Below, one piece after another: positions 52,858-61,091 of a DNA stretch of 64,000 nucleotides. Every line of letters begins with the position of its first letter. The first letter of the stretch is position 1. Below the pieces are notes generated by a model that made no database searches, was not told the origin of the DNA, and saw only the letters and a list, made by a program, of their open reading frames with translations. The DNA comes from CAWBJP01 sp963789165 (GTDB lineage: Bacteria > Actinomycetota > Acidimicrobiia > IMCC26256 > BP-133): the NCBI GenBank assembly GCA_963789165.1, contig CAWBJP010000007.1:124001-188000 (forward strand), read 5' to 3'. The position numbers and the translations under genes are program-made.

Positions 52858-54480
52858 GTGGACACCCAGCGAGAGCACGTCTCACCCTCCACGTTCGCAC
52901 TACGGTGGCTGGTGTCGCTGATGTTGCTGGCCGGCGCCGCCTTCGTGCCTCTGGCCCTGCCCCGGGCCGGGGCCGCCGGGCGCACGCCCGGGCCGCTCGC
53001 CCCAGCCGAGGGAGTGCTCTTCGGAGCCCACGTCCAGACGCCCTCCGACGTGGACTCCTTCGGGGCGGTCACCAACCTCGAGGCCAAGCTCGGGCGGACC
53101 CTGGCCATCGACCACTCTTACCACCCGTTCGAGGAGCCCTTCCCCGACGGGCGAGAAGCCTGGGACATCGCCGGCGGGCGGATCCCCATGATCTCCTGGG
53201 GCAAGACCTACACCGCGGAGATCAACTCCGGACGTCACGACGAGCTGGTGCGCACCCGGGCCCGCGCCATCCGTGACCTTGCCCAGCCCGTGCTCCTGCG
53301 CTGGTTCTGGGAGATGGGGGGCAACCGCAACGTGGCCCACGCCAACTCGGGGTCGGACTACATCGCAGCCTGGAACCGGCTGCGGGGCCTCTTCGCCGAG
53401 GAGGGCGCCAGCAACGCCGTGTGGGTGTGGTGCCCCGACGCATCCGACTTCGTCGACGGGACAGCCCAGGCCTTCTATCCCGGGGACGAGGCCGTCGACT
53501 GGACCTGCGCCGACGGCTACAACTTCCGCCACCCGTCCCGCCGCTCCACCGTCCCCCGCAGCTTCGAGGCCACCTTCGCCGCCTTCTACGCCTGGGCCGT
53601 CGAGCGACCGAAGCCGATCATGATCGGTGAGTACGGCGTGCTCGAAGACGGGCCGGGGGACAAGGCGGCCTGGATGGACGCCGCCCGGGAGACGCTCAAG
53701 ACCCGGTTCCCGGCGGTGGCCGCGGTGGTCTACTTCCATGCCCTGCGCCAGCGCGACGGGTTCACCTACGACTGGCGGATGGACACGTCGGAGTCGTCGT
53801 TGGCCGCCTTCGCGGCCATGGGGGCCGACCCGTGGTTCAACCCGGCCGTGGTACGCACGCTGCCCGACACCGTGATCGACACCGGCCCCCGGGGCACCGT
53901 CCGCTCCGGCGACGCCGTGCTCACCTTCTCCTCCTCCGAGGGCGGGTCCGCCTTCCAGTGCCGCCTCGACGGCGGTCCCTTCGAAGCCTGCTCCTCCCCC
54001 CGCACCTACCCGGGGCTGACTGACGGCCCCCACGCCTTCGAAACCCGCGCCCTGTCGGCCGACGGGCGCCCTGATCCCACTGCCGCCCGGCTGGATTGGC
54101 TGATCGACACCACGCCGCCCGCGGTCGTCGCCCTCGACCCCGCCGACGGGGCCACCGGCGTCGAGGTGGGGAGCGCGGTGTCCGCCGGGTTCTCCGAGGA
54201 CCTCGACCCGGCCACGGTGGGCGCCACCGCCTTCACGTTGGTGGTGGACTCGACGGGGGCGCCGGTGACCGGCCGGGTCACCTACGACGCCGGGCGCAAG
54301 CGGGTCACCTTCGACCCCGACTCCGACCTGCTGCCCCTGGTCACCTACCGGGCGCAGGTGGCCGGCAACGTGCTGGCCGACGTCCCGGGCAACCGCATGG
54401 CGGAGGCCCGCACCTGGCGCTTCACCACCGGCGGCCCCATGGCCATGCCGGCCACCCCGGCGCCGCCCCTCACCCCCTGA
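52858..54480 (+). CDS. Secreted GH26-like glycoside hydrolase with Ig-like domain
   Basis: 540 residues from GTG 52858. Residues 15-40 form a signal peptide (LVSLMLLAGAAFVPLALPRA). The catalytic barrel resembles GH26 beta-mannanase/lichenase: acid/base Glu152 in RWFWEMGGNRN, substrate-binding WVWCPDASDF, and nucleophile Glu258 in PIMIGEYGVLEDG. Two beta modules follow: one around 360-415 with two cysteines (SAFQCRLDGGPFEACSS), then a Big_5 Ig-like domain (VVALDPADGATGVEVGSAVS). It is probably an extracellular mannan or glucan hydrolase. Substrate is not certain. Inserted between pdxS and the TetR operon. Confidence 0.85.
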   Translation: MDTQREHVSPSTFALRWLVSLMLLAGAAFVPLALPRAGAAGRTPGPLAPAEGVLFGAHVQTPSDVDSFGAVTNLEAKLGRTLAIDHSYHPFEEPFPDGREAWDIAGGRIPMISWGKTYTAEINSGRHDELVRTRARAIRDLAQPVLLRWFWEMGGNRNVAHANSGSDYIAAWNRLRGLFAEEGASNAVWVWCPDASDFVDGTAQAFYPGDEAVDWTCADGYNFRHPSRRSTVPRSFEATFAAFYAWAVERPKPIMIGEYGVLEDGPGDKAAWMDAARETLKTRFPAVAAVVYFHALRQRDGFTYDWRMDTSESSLAAFAAMGADPWFNPAVVRTLPDTVIDTGPRGTVRSGDAVLTFSSSEGGSAFQCRLDGGPFEACSSPRTYPGLTDGPHAFETRALSADGRPDPTAARLDWLIDTTPPAVVALDPADGATGVEVGSAVSAGFSEDLDPATVGATAFTLVVDSTGAPVTGRVTYDAGRKRVTFDPDSDLLPLVTYRAQVAGNVLADVPGNRMAEARTWRFTTGGPMAMPATPAPPLTP

Positions 54481-54502
54481 GCCTCCCGCCCGGAACGGAC
54501 CG

Positions 54503-54560
54503 TTGACGGGTGCGCCCGGGCGGCCTAATTTATTCGACTGGTGCGTCGGTCGAAATAAAT
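54503..54560 (+). promoter_or_regulatory. Promoter and palindromic operator of the tetR-aldehyde dehydrogenase operon
   Basis: TTGACG (54503-54508) and TAATTT (54526-54531) are 17 bases apart. An AT-rich inverted repeat, ATTTATTCGAC (54528-54538) and GTCGAAATAAAT (54549-54560), overlaps the -10 and start site, with one unpaired A. It lies just before GAGGGAG and ATG 54572 of the TetR regulator, as expected for an autoregulatory operator. Confidence 0.75.
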
Positions 54561-54571
54561 GAGGGAGCTCG

Positions 54572-55213
54572 ATGGGTGAGGTGACCGCCCCCCGCCGGCG
54601 TGGCCGGCCCCGGCTGGACCAGCCGTCGCCGGAGTACCTGGCCAAGCTGGAGGAGATCATCGACGCCGCCGTCCGGGCGTTCGGGCTCCGGGGCTACGAG
54701 TCGGCCACCCTCGATGATGTCGCCACCGCCATCGACTTCCGGCGCGCCAGCCTCTACCACTACGTCCCCTCCAAGGCCCACCTGCTCTACCTCATCCACG
54801 ACCGGGCGGTCACCGCCGCCAGCCGGCAGCTGGAGGAGAGCCGCGGCATCGGCGATCCCCGCCAGCGCCTGATCGCCTTCATCCGGAACCAGGTGAGGGA
54901 GGTGGCGCAGCGCCCCGGCATGGTCAAGGTGCTGTTCGACGACCGCGGCGCGCTGGACGAGCGGTACGAGGCCGAGATCGTGGAGAAGGAACGCCACTTC
55001 TTCAAAGACATCGTCGCCCTGGTGGCCGAGGCCGTCGAGGCAGGGGTGATCCCTCCCGTCGACCCCTGGTACGGCGCCCAGGTGCTCCTGGGCGCCACCA
55101 CCTGGCACTACAAGTGGTTCGACCCCGAACGCCACGACCCCGAGGCCGTGGTCGAGTCGTGTCTGGCGCTGCTGGCCGGAACGGGAAGCACACCGACGAG
55201 GAGGCGGACATGA
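54572..55213 (+). CDS. TetR/AcrR family transcriptional regulator
   Basis: 213 residues. HTH at about 25-70: LEEIIDAAVRAFGLRGYESA, TLDDVATAIDFRRASLYHYV and PSKAHLLYLIHDRA. The rest is the all-helical ligand domain ending with a C-terminal part typical of TetR_C (VDPWYGAQVLLGATTWHYKW). Ribosome binding site GAGGGA. The stop overlaps the aldehyde dehydrogenase start (ATGA at 55210), so the regulator controls its own operon, very likely through the palindrome at 54528-54560. The ligand may be the dehydrogenase's aldehyde, acid or CoA derivative. Confidence 0.93.
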   Translation: MGEVTAPRRRGRPRLDQPSPEYLAKLEEIIDAAVRAFGLRGYESATLDDVATAIDFRRASLYHYVPSKAHLLYLIHDRAVTAASRQLEESRGIGDPRQRLIAFIRNQVREVAQRPGMVKVLFDDRGALDERYEAEIVEKERHFFKDIVALVAEAVEAGVIPPVDPWYGAQVLLGATTWHYKWFDPERHDPEAVVESCLALLAGTGSTPTRRRT

Positions 55214-56676
55214 CCATCGGCGAGGCGGACCTCGACTTCTTTCCCCAGCCCGGCCTGCTCATCGGCGACCGTCTGGTGACCGAGGCCAGCGGCGGCGAGT
55301 TTCAGCACGAGTACCCGGCCACGGGCAAGCCCACCGTCCGGGTGCCCCTGGCCGGGGCCAAAGAGGTCGACGAGGCGGTGCAGGCGGCGGGGGCGGCCGC
55401 GCCCGGATGGAGGTCCTGGACCGTCGACCGGCGCCGCGACGTCATGCTGAGATTCGCCGCCCTGATGAGAGAGCACACCGAAGCCATCGGCCGGCTGTCG
55501 ATGTTCGAGAACGGCACGCCGATCTGGATGGCGGAGAAGTTTGCGGCCACCATCGCCGATGCCTTCACCTACAACGCCGGCTGGGCCGACAAGGTCGGCG
55601 GCGACGTCATCGCCACCTGGCCGGAGCCCGCCCTCGACTACACCCTCATCGAGCCCTACGGGGTGGTCGGCATCATCATCCCCTGGAACGGTCCGGTGCC
55701 CTCCCTGGGCATGACGCTGGCCCCGGCGCTGGCGGCCGGCAACACCGTCGTGCTCAAGCCCTCGCGCCCCGCTCCCCTCAGCCCCCTGCGGGTGGGCCAG
55801 CTGCTGCTCGAAGCCGGCTTCCCGCCTGGGGTGGTCAACATCGTGCCCGGTGGCCCCGTTGCCGGCGACGCCCTCGTCCGCCACCCGGGCGTGGACAAGA
55901 TCCACTTCATGGGCAGCAGCGCCGTGGCCAAGGAGGTGCTGGCCGCCGCCCTCACCAACCTGACTCCGGTCACCCTCGAGCTGGGGGGCAAGTCGGCCAA
56001 CATCATCTTCGCCGACGCCGACCTCGAGGAAGCGGCCGAGCTGGCCATCTCCGCCGTCGTCTACATGAGCGGCCAGGCCTGCCTCATCGGCACCCGGGTC
56101 CTCATCCAGGCGCCCGTCTATGACGAGGTCATCGAGCGCTGTCGGACCATGGTCGAAGCGATCCCCATCGGCGACCCCGCCTCGCCCGCCACCAGGATGG
56201 GCCCCGTCATCAGCCAGGGGGCCTGCGACCGCGTGCTCGGGATCGTGGAGCGGGCGCGGCGGAACGGGGAGGGCAGGCTGGTGACCGGCGGCCACCGGCT
56301 GGACGGGGACCTGGCCGACGGCTACTTCATCGCCCCCACCATCTTCGCCGACGTCGACAACGCCTCTGACCTGGCCCAGCAGGAGATCTTCGGGCCGGTC
56401 ATGTCCATGCAGTCCTTCGAGACCGAGGAGCAGGCGGTGGCCATCGCCAACGACCACCCCTACGGCCTCTCCGCCTACATCCAGACCAACGACTTCAAGC
56501 GGGCCCACCGCATGGCGGCGGCCCTGGAGGCGGGCAACGTCTGGATCAACGGCTTCCCCGGCGTTCCCGGCTCCGTCCCCTTCGGCGGGACCAAACAGAG
56601 CGGCTACGGCCGCCTCGGGGGCCTGGCCGGCATCCGGGAGTTCTCCCGCCCCAAGAACGTCTGGGCGGCGCTCTAG
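55210..56676 (+). CDS. NAD(P)-dependent aldehyde dehydrogenase
   Basis: 488 residues. Catalytic Cys291 in SGQACLIGTR, general base Glu in VTLELGGKSANI, the proton-relay Asn in IIPWNGPVPSLGM, cofactor loop HFMGSSAVAKEV and the C-terminal IFGPVMSMQSF with GGTKQSGYGRLGGLAGIREF. Residues match the broad ALDH class used for semialdehydes, betaine or aromatic aldehydes. It starts at ATG 55210, translationally coupled to the TetR gene. The substrate is unknown. Confidence 0.93.
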   Translation: MTIGEADLDFFPQPGLLIGDRLVTEASGGEFQHEYPATGKPTVRVPLAGAKEVDEAVQAAGAAAPGWRSWTVDRRRDVMLRFAALMREHTEAIGRLSMFENGTPIWMAEKFAATIADAFTYNAGWADKVGGDVIATWPEPALDYTLIEPYGVVGIIIPWNGPVPSLGMTLAPALAAGNTVVLKPSRPAPLSPLRVGQLLLEAGFPPGVVNIVPGGPVAGDALVRHPGVDKIHFMGSSAVAKEVLAAALTNLTPVTLELGGKSANIIFADADLEEAAELAISAVVYMSGQACLIGTRVLIQAPVYDEVIERCRTMVEAIPIGDPASPATRMGPVISQGACDRVLGIVERARRNGEGRLVTGGHRLDGDLADGYFIAPTIFADVDNASDLAQQEIFGPVMSMQSFETEEQAVAIANDHPYGLSAYIQTNDFKRAHRMAAALEAGNVWINGFPGVPGSVPFGGTKQSGYGRLGGLAGIREFSRPKNVWAAL

Positions 56677-56699
56677 CCGCGAGCGGGTGCTCTCACCGG

Positions 56700-57740
56700 T
56701 CAGCCCGTGGAAACGGGCGAGCCGACCGGGGCGAAGTGCACCCAGGTGCGGCCGGGCGCGAGCTTCACCGGGTTGCCGGCGGCGTCGGTGTACCGGGTGG
56801 GTGAGGTGTCGTCCGGCTTGGACCAATGACCCTTCGTCACCCGTCCCCCCGACAGCACCCAGGCATCGCCCTCGCCGGTGACGATCGACTCGGTCACGGC
56901 GTGACCCGAGGCGTCCACCTTGCCCAGCTTGCGGGTGGAGACGAACTGGACGACGAGGTTGTGGGGGGCGATCTGGGTTCCTGAGGCGGCCAGGTGGGCG
57001 GCGCCGTCCTGGGAGCGCAACCAGGTGCCCGAGGCGGCATCCCAGGCGTAGGCGGGCGAGGCGAAGTTGGAGTAGGGGATGCGCACCGACAGGGCGTCGG
57101 CGTCACCGAAGACCTCGCCCGACGCCCGGTACCCGAAGAGGGCGGGAGGGGGGGCGGAGTGCTTGTCCTCGGCCTTGGCCCACAGCTCTTCGGGGTGGAC
57201 CATCAGGTTGTGCGGCTTCGGCCGCTCCTTGGCCCACCGGTAGGCACTGGTGGCCACGTCGATGTTGACGTCCTGGACGGGTGCCTTGCGCATGAGCGCC
57301 ACGTATTCGGGGATGCCCCCCGAGTAGGCCACGAGGCCGCCGAGGGCGGACACGATCTTCGGGTCCATGGGGCGCACCGAGCGCACCGGACCGGCCTCGT
57401 CCGGGGCGGCGGAGTGGAACACGGCGATGAAGCGGGTCACGCCCCCCTCCACCACCTCTTCGAAGACGAGGTCGGCGACATCGAGGCCGGCCTGCGGACG
57501 GGCCTTGGGAGCGTTGTCGATCTTGACCGACAGGGCCGGGCGCCGGGCGGTGACCCCACTCTCGTCGACGAGACCGGTGAGGGGGGCGATGACCGGGGCC
57601 GCCACCGCACCGTCGGAGACGACCGTGTCGGGCGCTGCGACCGGGGCGGCGTCGGCCTTGTCGCCCCCGCTCCCCGAGCAGGCGGAAGCGGCGAGGGCGG
57701 CGAGGCCGACGAGGGCCAGGGGGGTACGGCGCAGGCGCAC
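56700..57740 (-). CDS. DUF3048 (YerB-like) lipoprotein
   Basis: 346 residues from GTG 57740, which has GGGAGA before it; an ATG at 57773 is also in frame. Signal peptide and lipobox LAASAC. DUF3048 N-terminal part: RPALSVKIDNAPKARPQAGL, VFEEVVEGGVTRFIAVFHSA, GPVRSVRPMDPKIVSALGGL; C-terminal part: GTWLRSQDGAAHLAASGTQI and TWVHFAP. YerB-type lipoproteins sit on the outer face of the membrane; their biochemical role is not known. Convergent with the dehydrogenase. Confidence 0.88.
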   Translation of the reverse strand: MRLRRTPLALVGLAALAASACSGSGGDKADAAPVAAPDTVVSDGAVAAPVIAPLTGLVDESGVTARRPALSVKIDNAPKARPQAGLDVADLVFEEVVEGGVTRFIAVFHSAAPDEAGPVRSVRPMDPKIVSALGGLVAYSGGIPEYVALMRKAPVQDVNIDVATSAYRWAKERPKPHNLMVHPEELWAKAEDKHSAPPPALFGYRASGEVFGDADALSVRIPYSNFASPAYAWDAASGTWLRSQDGAAHLAASGTQIAPHNLVVQFVSTRKLGKVDASGHAVTESIVTGEGDAWVLSGGRVTKGHWSKPDDTSPTRYTDAAGNPVKLAPGRTWVHFAPVGSPVSTG

Positions 57741-57926
57741 GGACGAATCTCCCTTCAGCGTTTTTCCATACATCGGCTACGGCCGGCGCCCGCATAACCC
57801 CGCCGGATCGTGGGATCCACTACAACACAGGCTTACGTATCGGAAGGGTATTTCCGTCACTTGAGCCCCAGGACAAACGGCTCAAAACGGTCGCTGCCCC
57901 CCGGTCGCTCAGATGTGGCCCTTGAG
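57741..57926. promoter_or_regulatory. Region between htpX-like and DUF3048 genes with two hairpins
   Basis: Two small stem-loops are seen: CGGAA/TTCCG at 57841-57856 and TTGAGCC/GGCTCAA at 57861-57885. On the minus strand they follow the M48 peptidase stop and precede the DUF3048 gene, so they may form a terminator. The promoter of the DUF3048 gene should lie in 57745-57835. Confidence 0.4.
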
Positions 57927-58619
57927 CTAGAGGTCCCGGAGCTCGGCCAGGCGCTGCTCGAGAGAAGGATGGGGGGCGTCGATCCACAAGTGGGCGGTGA
58001 CCCACGACCGCGGGTGGCCGTCCGTCGCCCCCCGCAACTTCTCCAGGGCTGAGATCAGACCCGGTGGGTAACGGGTGATACGCACGCCGCTGACGTCAGC
58101 CAGGGTCTCCCGCCGCGGGGGGAGCAGACCGCGCAGGAAGAGCAGGCCCACGGCCGTCGTGGTCATCAGCGTGTCGTGGTTGCGGATGTGGGCCAGCTCG
58201 TGGGCCACCACGCCCTCGAGCTCGACCCGGGTCATGCCGTCCAGGAGCCCGGTGGTCACCACCAGGGAGGCGTTGGCCGGGTTCCGCCCGGCGGCGAAGG
58301 CGTTGGGAGCCGGATCGCTCACGATATAGAGGGCCGGCTTCGGCAGCCCGGCGGCCACGCACAGACCCTCGACCACGTTGTGCAGGCGGGCGTGGTCCAC
58401 GGGGTGGGCGGGCCGCGTCCTGGCCGCGGCCAGCGCGATCCGGTCAGAGAAGAAATAGGCCGCGGCGGCGATCAATGCGCCGATGACCATGCCTCCGATG
58501 ATCCCCGAGGCGCCGCCCAGCAGGGCGCCCACGAGCCCGGTGAAGGCCACAAAGGCGGCGATGCCGGCCAGGAAGCGGCGGCGGTTGGCGGTGATCTGAT
58601 CGTTGATGCCCTTGATCAT
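57927..58619 (-). CDS. HtpX-like M48 membrane metallopeptidase, short form
   Basis: 230 residues. Two N-terminal membrane helices (FLAGIAAFVAFTGLVGALLG, GIIGGMVIGALIAAAAYFFS), substrate region DPAPNAFAAGRNPANASLVV, zinc site VVAHELAHIRNHD and the third ligand in RRETLADVSGVRITRYPPGL. It has only about 20 residues between the HEXXH helix and the RRETLAD part, where usual HtpX (about 290 residues) carries a second pair of membrane helices. So the C-terminal membrane hairpin is missing or reduced. Likely a membrane protein quality-control protease. Divergent from the surface protein. Confidence 0.85.
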   Translation of the reverse strand: MIKGINDQITANRRRFLAGIAAFVAFTGLVGALLGGASGIIGGMVIGALIAAAAYFFSDRIALAAARTRPAHPVDHARLHNVVEGLCVAAGLPKPALYIVSDPAPNAFAAGRNPANASLVVTTGLLDGMTRVELEGVVAHELAHIRNHDTLMTTTAVGLLFLRGLLPPRRETLADVSGVRITRYPPGLISALEKLRGATDGHPRSWVTAHLWIDAPHPSLEQRLAELRDL

Positions 58620-58665
58620 ACGGAGCGAATTGGGGCGAAGACCCAGTGACTAGTTCTTCTGGGGC

Positions 58666-58685
58666 CTCGAAATAGTCATTTCGAG
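58666..58685. promoter_or_regulatory. Palindrome in the divergent htpX-like / surface protein promoter region
   Basis: CTCGAAATAGTCATTTCGAG: perfect 8-base arms around AGTC, in a 123- to 156-bp divergent gap. A regulator site is plausible. Confidence 0.45.
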
Positions 58686-58775
58686 CTATGTGCGCGCTGG
58701 CCCCCGCGACCCGATCTTGCCCATAGCGCCCCCTCGCGGCTGTTGGGGCTCTCTATGAGCGAAAGGAAGTTTCTG

Positions 58776-60589
58776 GTGAACAGGATTCGGATCGGGCTGG
58801 TCGGCCTGGTCGTCCTCACCCTTACGGGGGTAACCGCCGGAGGGGCCAACGCGGCCACCGGGCGGGGGACGGCTGCGGCCAGTATCACTCTGCTTGACGT
58901 CTCACTCGGCACATCTGCAGAACATCAAGGTCCTGACCGACGAGGGCCAGGGCACCCTGGACCCGGCCCGCCTCGGCATCGCCGGGCCGCGGGCCTTCGG
59001 CTCGCTGTCGGCTGTGACCGCCAGCGGCGTCCTCAACCTGCCGACCCTTCCCGGCCTCTCGGCCCGGGCTGAGGCGCCCGGCGTGACCACGGGCTCCCTC
59101 GACGCCATCTCCTTCAACCTCCCGGCCGACGTCACCAACCTGGCCGGCCTCAGCGGGCTCCCCGCCCTGCCCACCGGTGCCCTCGGGGCCGGTGTCCTCG
59201 CCTCCGGCGTGGTCGACCCCATCAAGGTGGAGGCCTTCCAGGACGCCGCCGGCTCCCGCGCCGCGGTCGGCACCGAGGTGCCCAACATCGACGTCCTCCA
59301 GGGCCTCATCTCGGTGAAGAACGTGAAGGTGGGCAGCATGTCCGCCAACGCCACCTCTTCCGAGAGCGTCGGCGACACCGGGGTCGTGACCATCGGTGAC
59401 ATCAGCGTGCTCGACCTGAGCTCGTTCCTGGGCGGCCTGGGCCTCGGCCTCGGCGACCTCAGCGTCGGCACCCTGACCAGCCTCGTGGACAACCTCGGGC
59501 TCGCCGGCGTCAACAGCGGCGCTCTCGGTCTCGGCGAGCTCTCGGGTACGAACCTCTCGAGCGTGCTCAGCACCGTGACCGGCCTGACCGGGCTGCTCTC
59601 CACCGTGTCGTCGGCGTCGGACTGCGGCGGGCTCGCCACGGCCACGGGTCTGCTCGACACCCTTCCCCTCGGCAGCATTCTCGGCGACGGCGGCCTGCTC
59701 GGCTCCGTGACCAGCCTCGACTCGCTCCTCGGCGTCGGCAGCATCCTCGGCGGCTGCACCACGGCCAGCTTCGACCAGCAGAAGGCTGAAGCCCTGAGCC
59801 AGATCACCGGTCCTCTGGGCACCTTCCAAGGTCTGTTCGACAGCCTTTTCAGCACCTTGGAGAGCGCTCCGCTGATCCAGCTGAGCGGCGTGGAGTTCTC
59901 GGCCCTGGCCAAGGCGGCCGACACCCTGGCCGGTTCCTCGGCCACGACCACCGGGAGCTTCGGCACCCTCAAGGTCGGCGGGCTGTCCCTCGGTGTCCTC
60001 GACCTCAACGCCACCGTGGCCCAGGTCGCCTCCCAGGTCGACGAGCCTCGAGAGCACGCTGAACGGCGTCCTCGGGCCGCTCGGTCTGGGCAACCTGATC
60101 GACATCGGCATCATGGAGCGCACCAACTCGGTCAAGGCCGAGGGTGCCTACAACGTGGCTGACGCCGGCCTCAACGTCCTGCGGGTGAGCATCAACCCGC
60201 CGGCCGCCCTGTCCAGCGTCCTCGCCCCGGTGACCAACCTGCCGGTGAGCAACGTGCTCGGCGGCGTCATCTCCGGCCTTCCGGTTGACACCGGCCTGGC
60301 CAGCAACGCCCTGGCCGGCGCCTTCGGCCTGACGTCGCTGCTGTCCCAGCCCCTCACCATCAAGGTGGGTGCCATCCGGGCCCAGAGTGACTTCACCACC
60401 GCCGCGGCCGGCACCACCGGTGCCGCCCCCGGCGTCCCCGACCCGGCAGCTCCCGGTGTCACGGGTCAGCTGCCCCGCACCGGTAGCAACAACGGCGCTT
60501 GGATGGCCGCTCTGGCCGCCATCGCCCTGGCCGGTGCCTTCGGTATCACCCGCCAGCTGCGCAAGCCCCCCGTCAGCGACGAGGGCTAG
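58776..60589 (+). CDS. Secreted surface protein with LPRTG sortase signal, two apparent frameshifts
   Basis: About 600 residues. GTG 58776 (AAAGGAAG 6 bases upstream) gives signal peptide MNRIRIGLVGLVVLTLTGVT with cleavage near GGANA; ATG 58755 is an alternative start. The mature part is rich in Leu, Gly, Ser and Val, with repeating LSSFLGGLGLGLGDLSVGTL-like stretches suggesting a beta-solenoid or amyloid-like fold. It ends with LPRTG, a hydrophobic helix WMAALAAIALAGAFG and a basic tail, the pattern of a sortase-anchored or exosortase-like substrate. One extra base near 58909 and another near 60047 break the frame. No sortase gene is in the window. Function unknown. Confidence 0.75.
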
Positions 60590-60610
60590 CCAGCCGGATC
60601 AAGCACTGGT

Positions 60611-60638
60611 CCCCCGGACGCTGGGCGGCGTCCGGGGG
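60611..60638 (+). terminator. Hairpin terminator after the surface protein gene
   Basis: Stem CCCCCGGACG / CGTCCGGGGG with an 8-base loop, 21 bases after the stop at 60589. No T-tract. Confidence 0.75.
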
Positions 60639-60844
60639 GCCATGCACGTCCCTCACCCGGGCCGCCCCCACCGATCCGAGGTGGCAACCGTCGGACCCCC
60701 GTGACCCCAGAGCCTGCGCATCCCAGGTGAAGGTAACCCGGACGACCGTCGGACCGGGTGAGGTTCTCGCTGGAGCCCCGTGGTGACGCTCCCCCAGCGC
60801 CACGGGGCTTCGGCGCGCCCGGAGTCGGGTGGCAGTGGGGAAGT
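60639..60844. other. Intergenic stretch before repeat B
   Basis: Non-coding as far as I can see. It holds a hairpin AGCCCCGTGG / CCACGGGGCT at 60774-60809. A pair CCCGG/CCGGG near 60737-60758 could form a further stem. No promoter or known RNA family was recognised. Confidence 0.4.
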
Positions 60845-61080
60845 CAAGGCGCAATGAAGGGGATGGGGGGGTCCTGGGCTGGGGGTTTACTTCAGAACGG
60901 GTGGTCGAAACGGACAAATCGGACGGTCAGGGGGAACTGTGCTTCCGTAGGGACCGTGGAGGTACTTGCGGAAGCACAGTTCCGCTGCGCCGCCCGATTT
61001 GTGCGCTCGGTCCGTTCGTCGGCGCCGTTCCGAAGTAAGCCCCCAGCCCAGGACCCCCCCATCCCCTTCATTGCGCCTTG
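60845..61080. repeat. Repeat B (MITE-like), longer copy
   Basis: 236 bp with long terminal inverted repeats. The outer 41 bases of each end are perfect (left 60845-60885, right 61040-61080, CAAGGCGCAATGAAGGGGAT and on), and the match extends to about 56 bases with two mismatches. A central hairpin AACTGTGCTTCCG / CGGAAGCACAGTT lies at 60937-60983. Shared with the copy at 52568-52744 are the hairpin, a GATTTGTxCG segment and the GAAGTAAGCCCCC end. It abuts the pimA stop codon by 11 bp. No target-site duplication could be defined. Confidence 0.88.
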
Positions 61081-61091
61081 GTCTTTGACCC

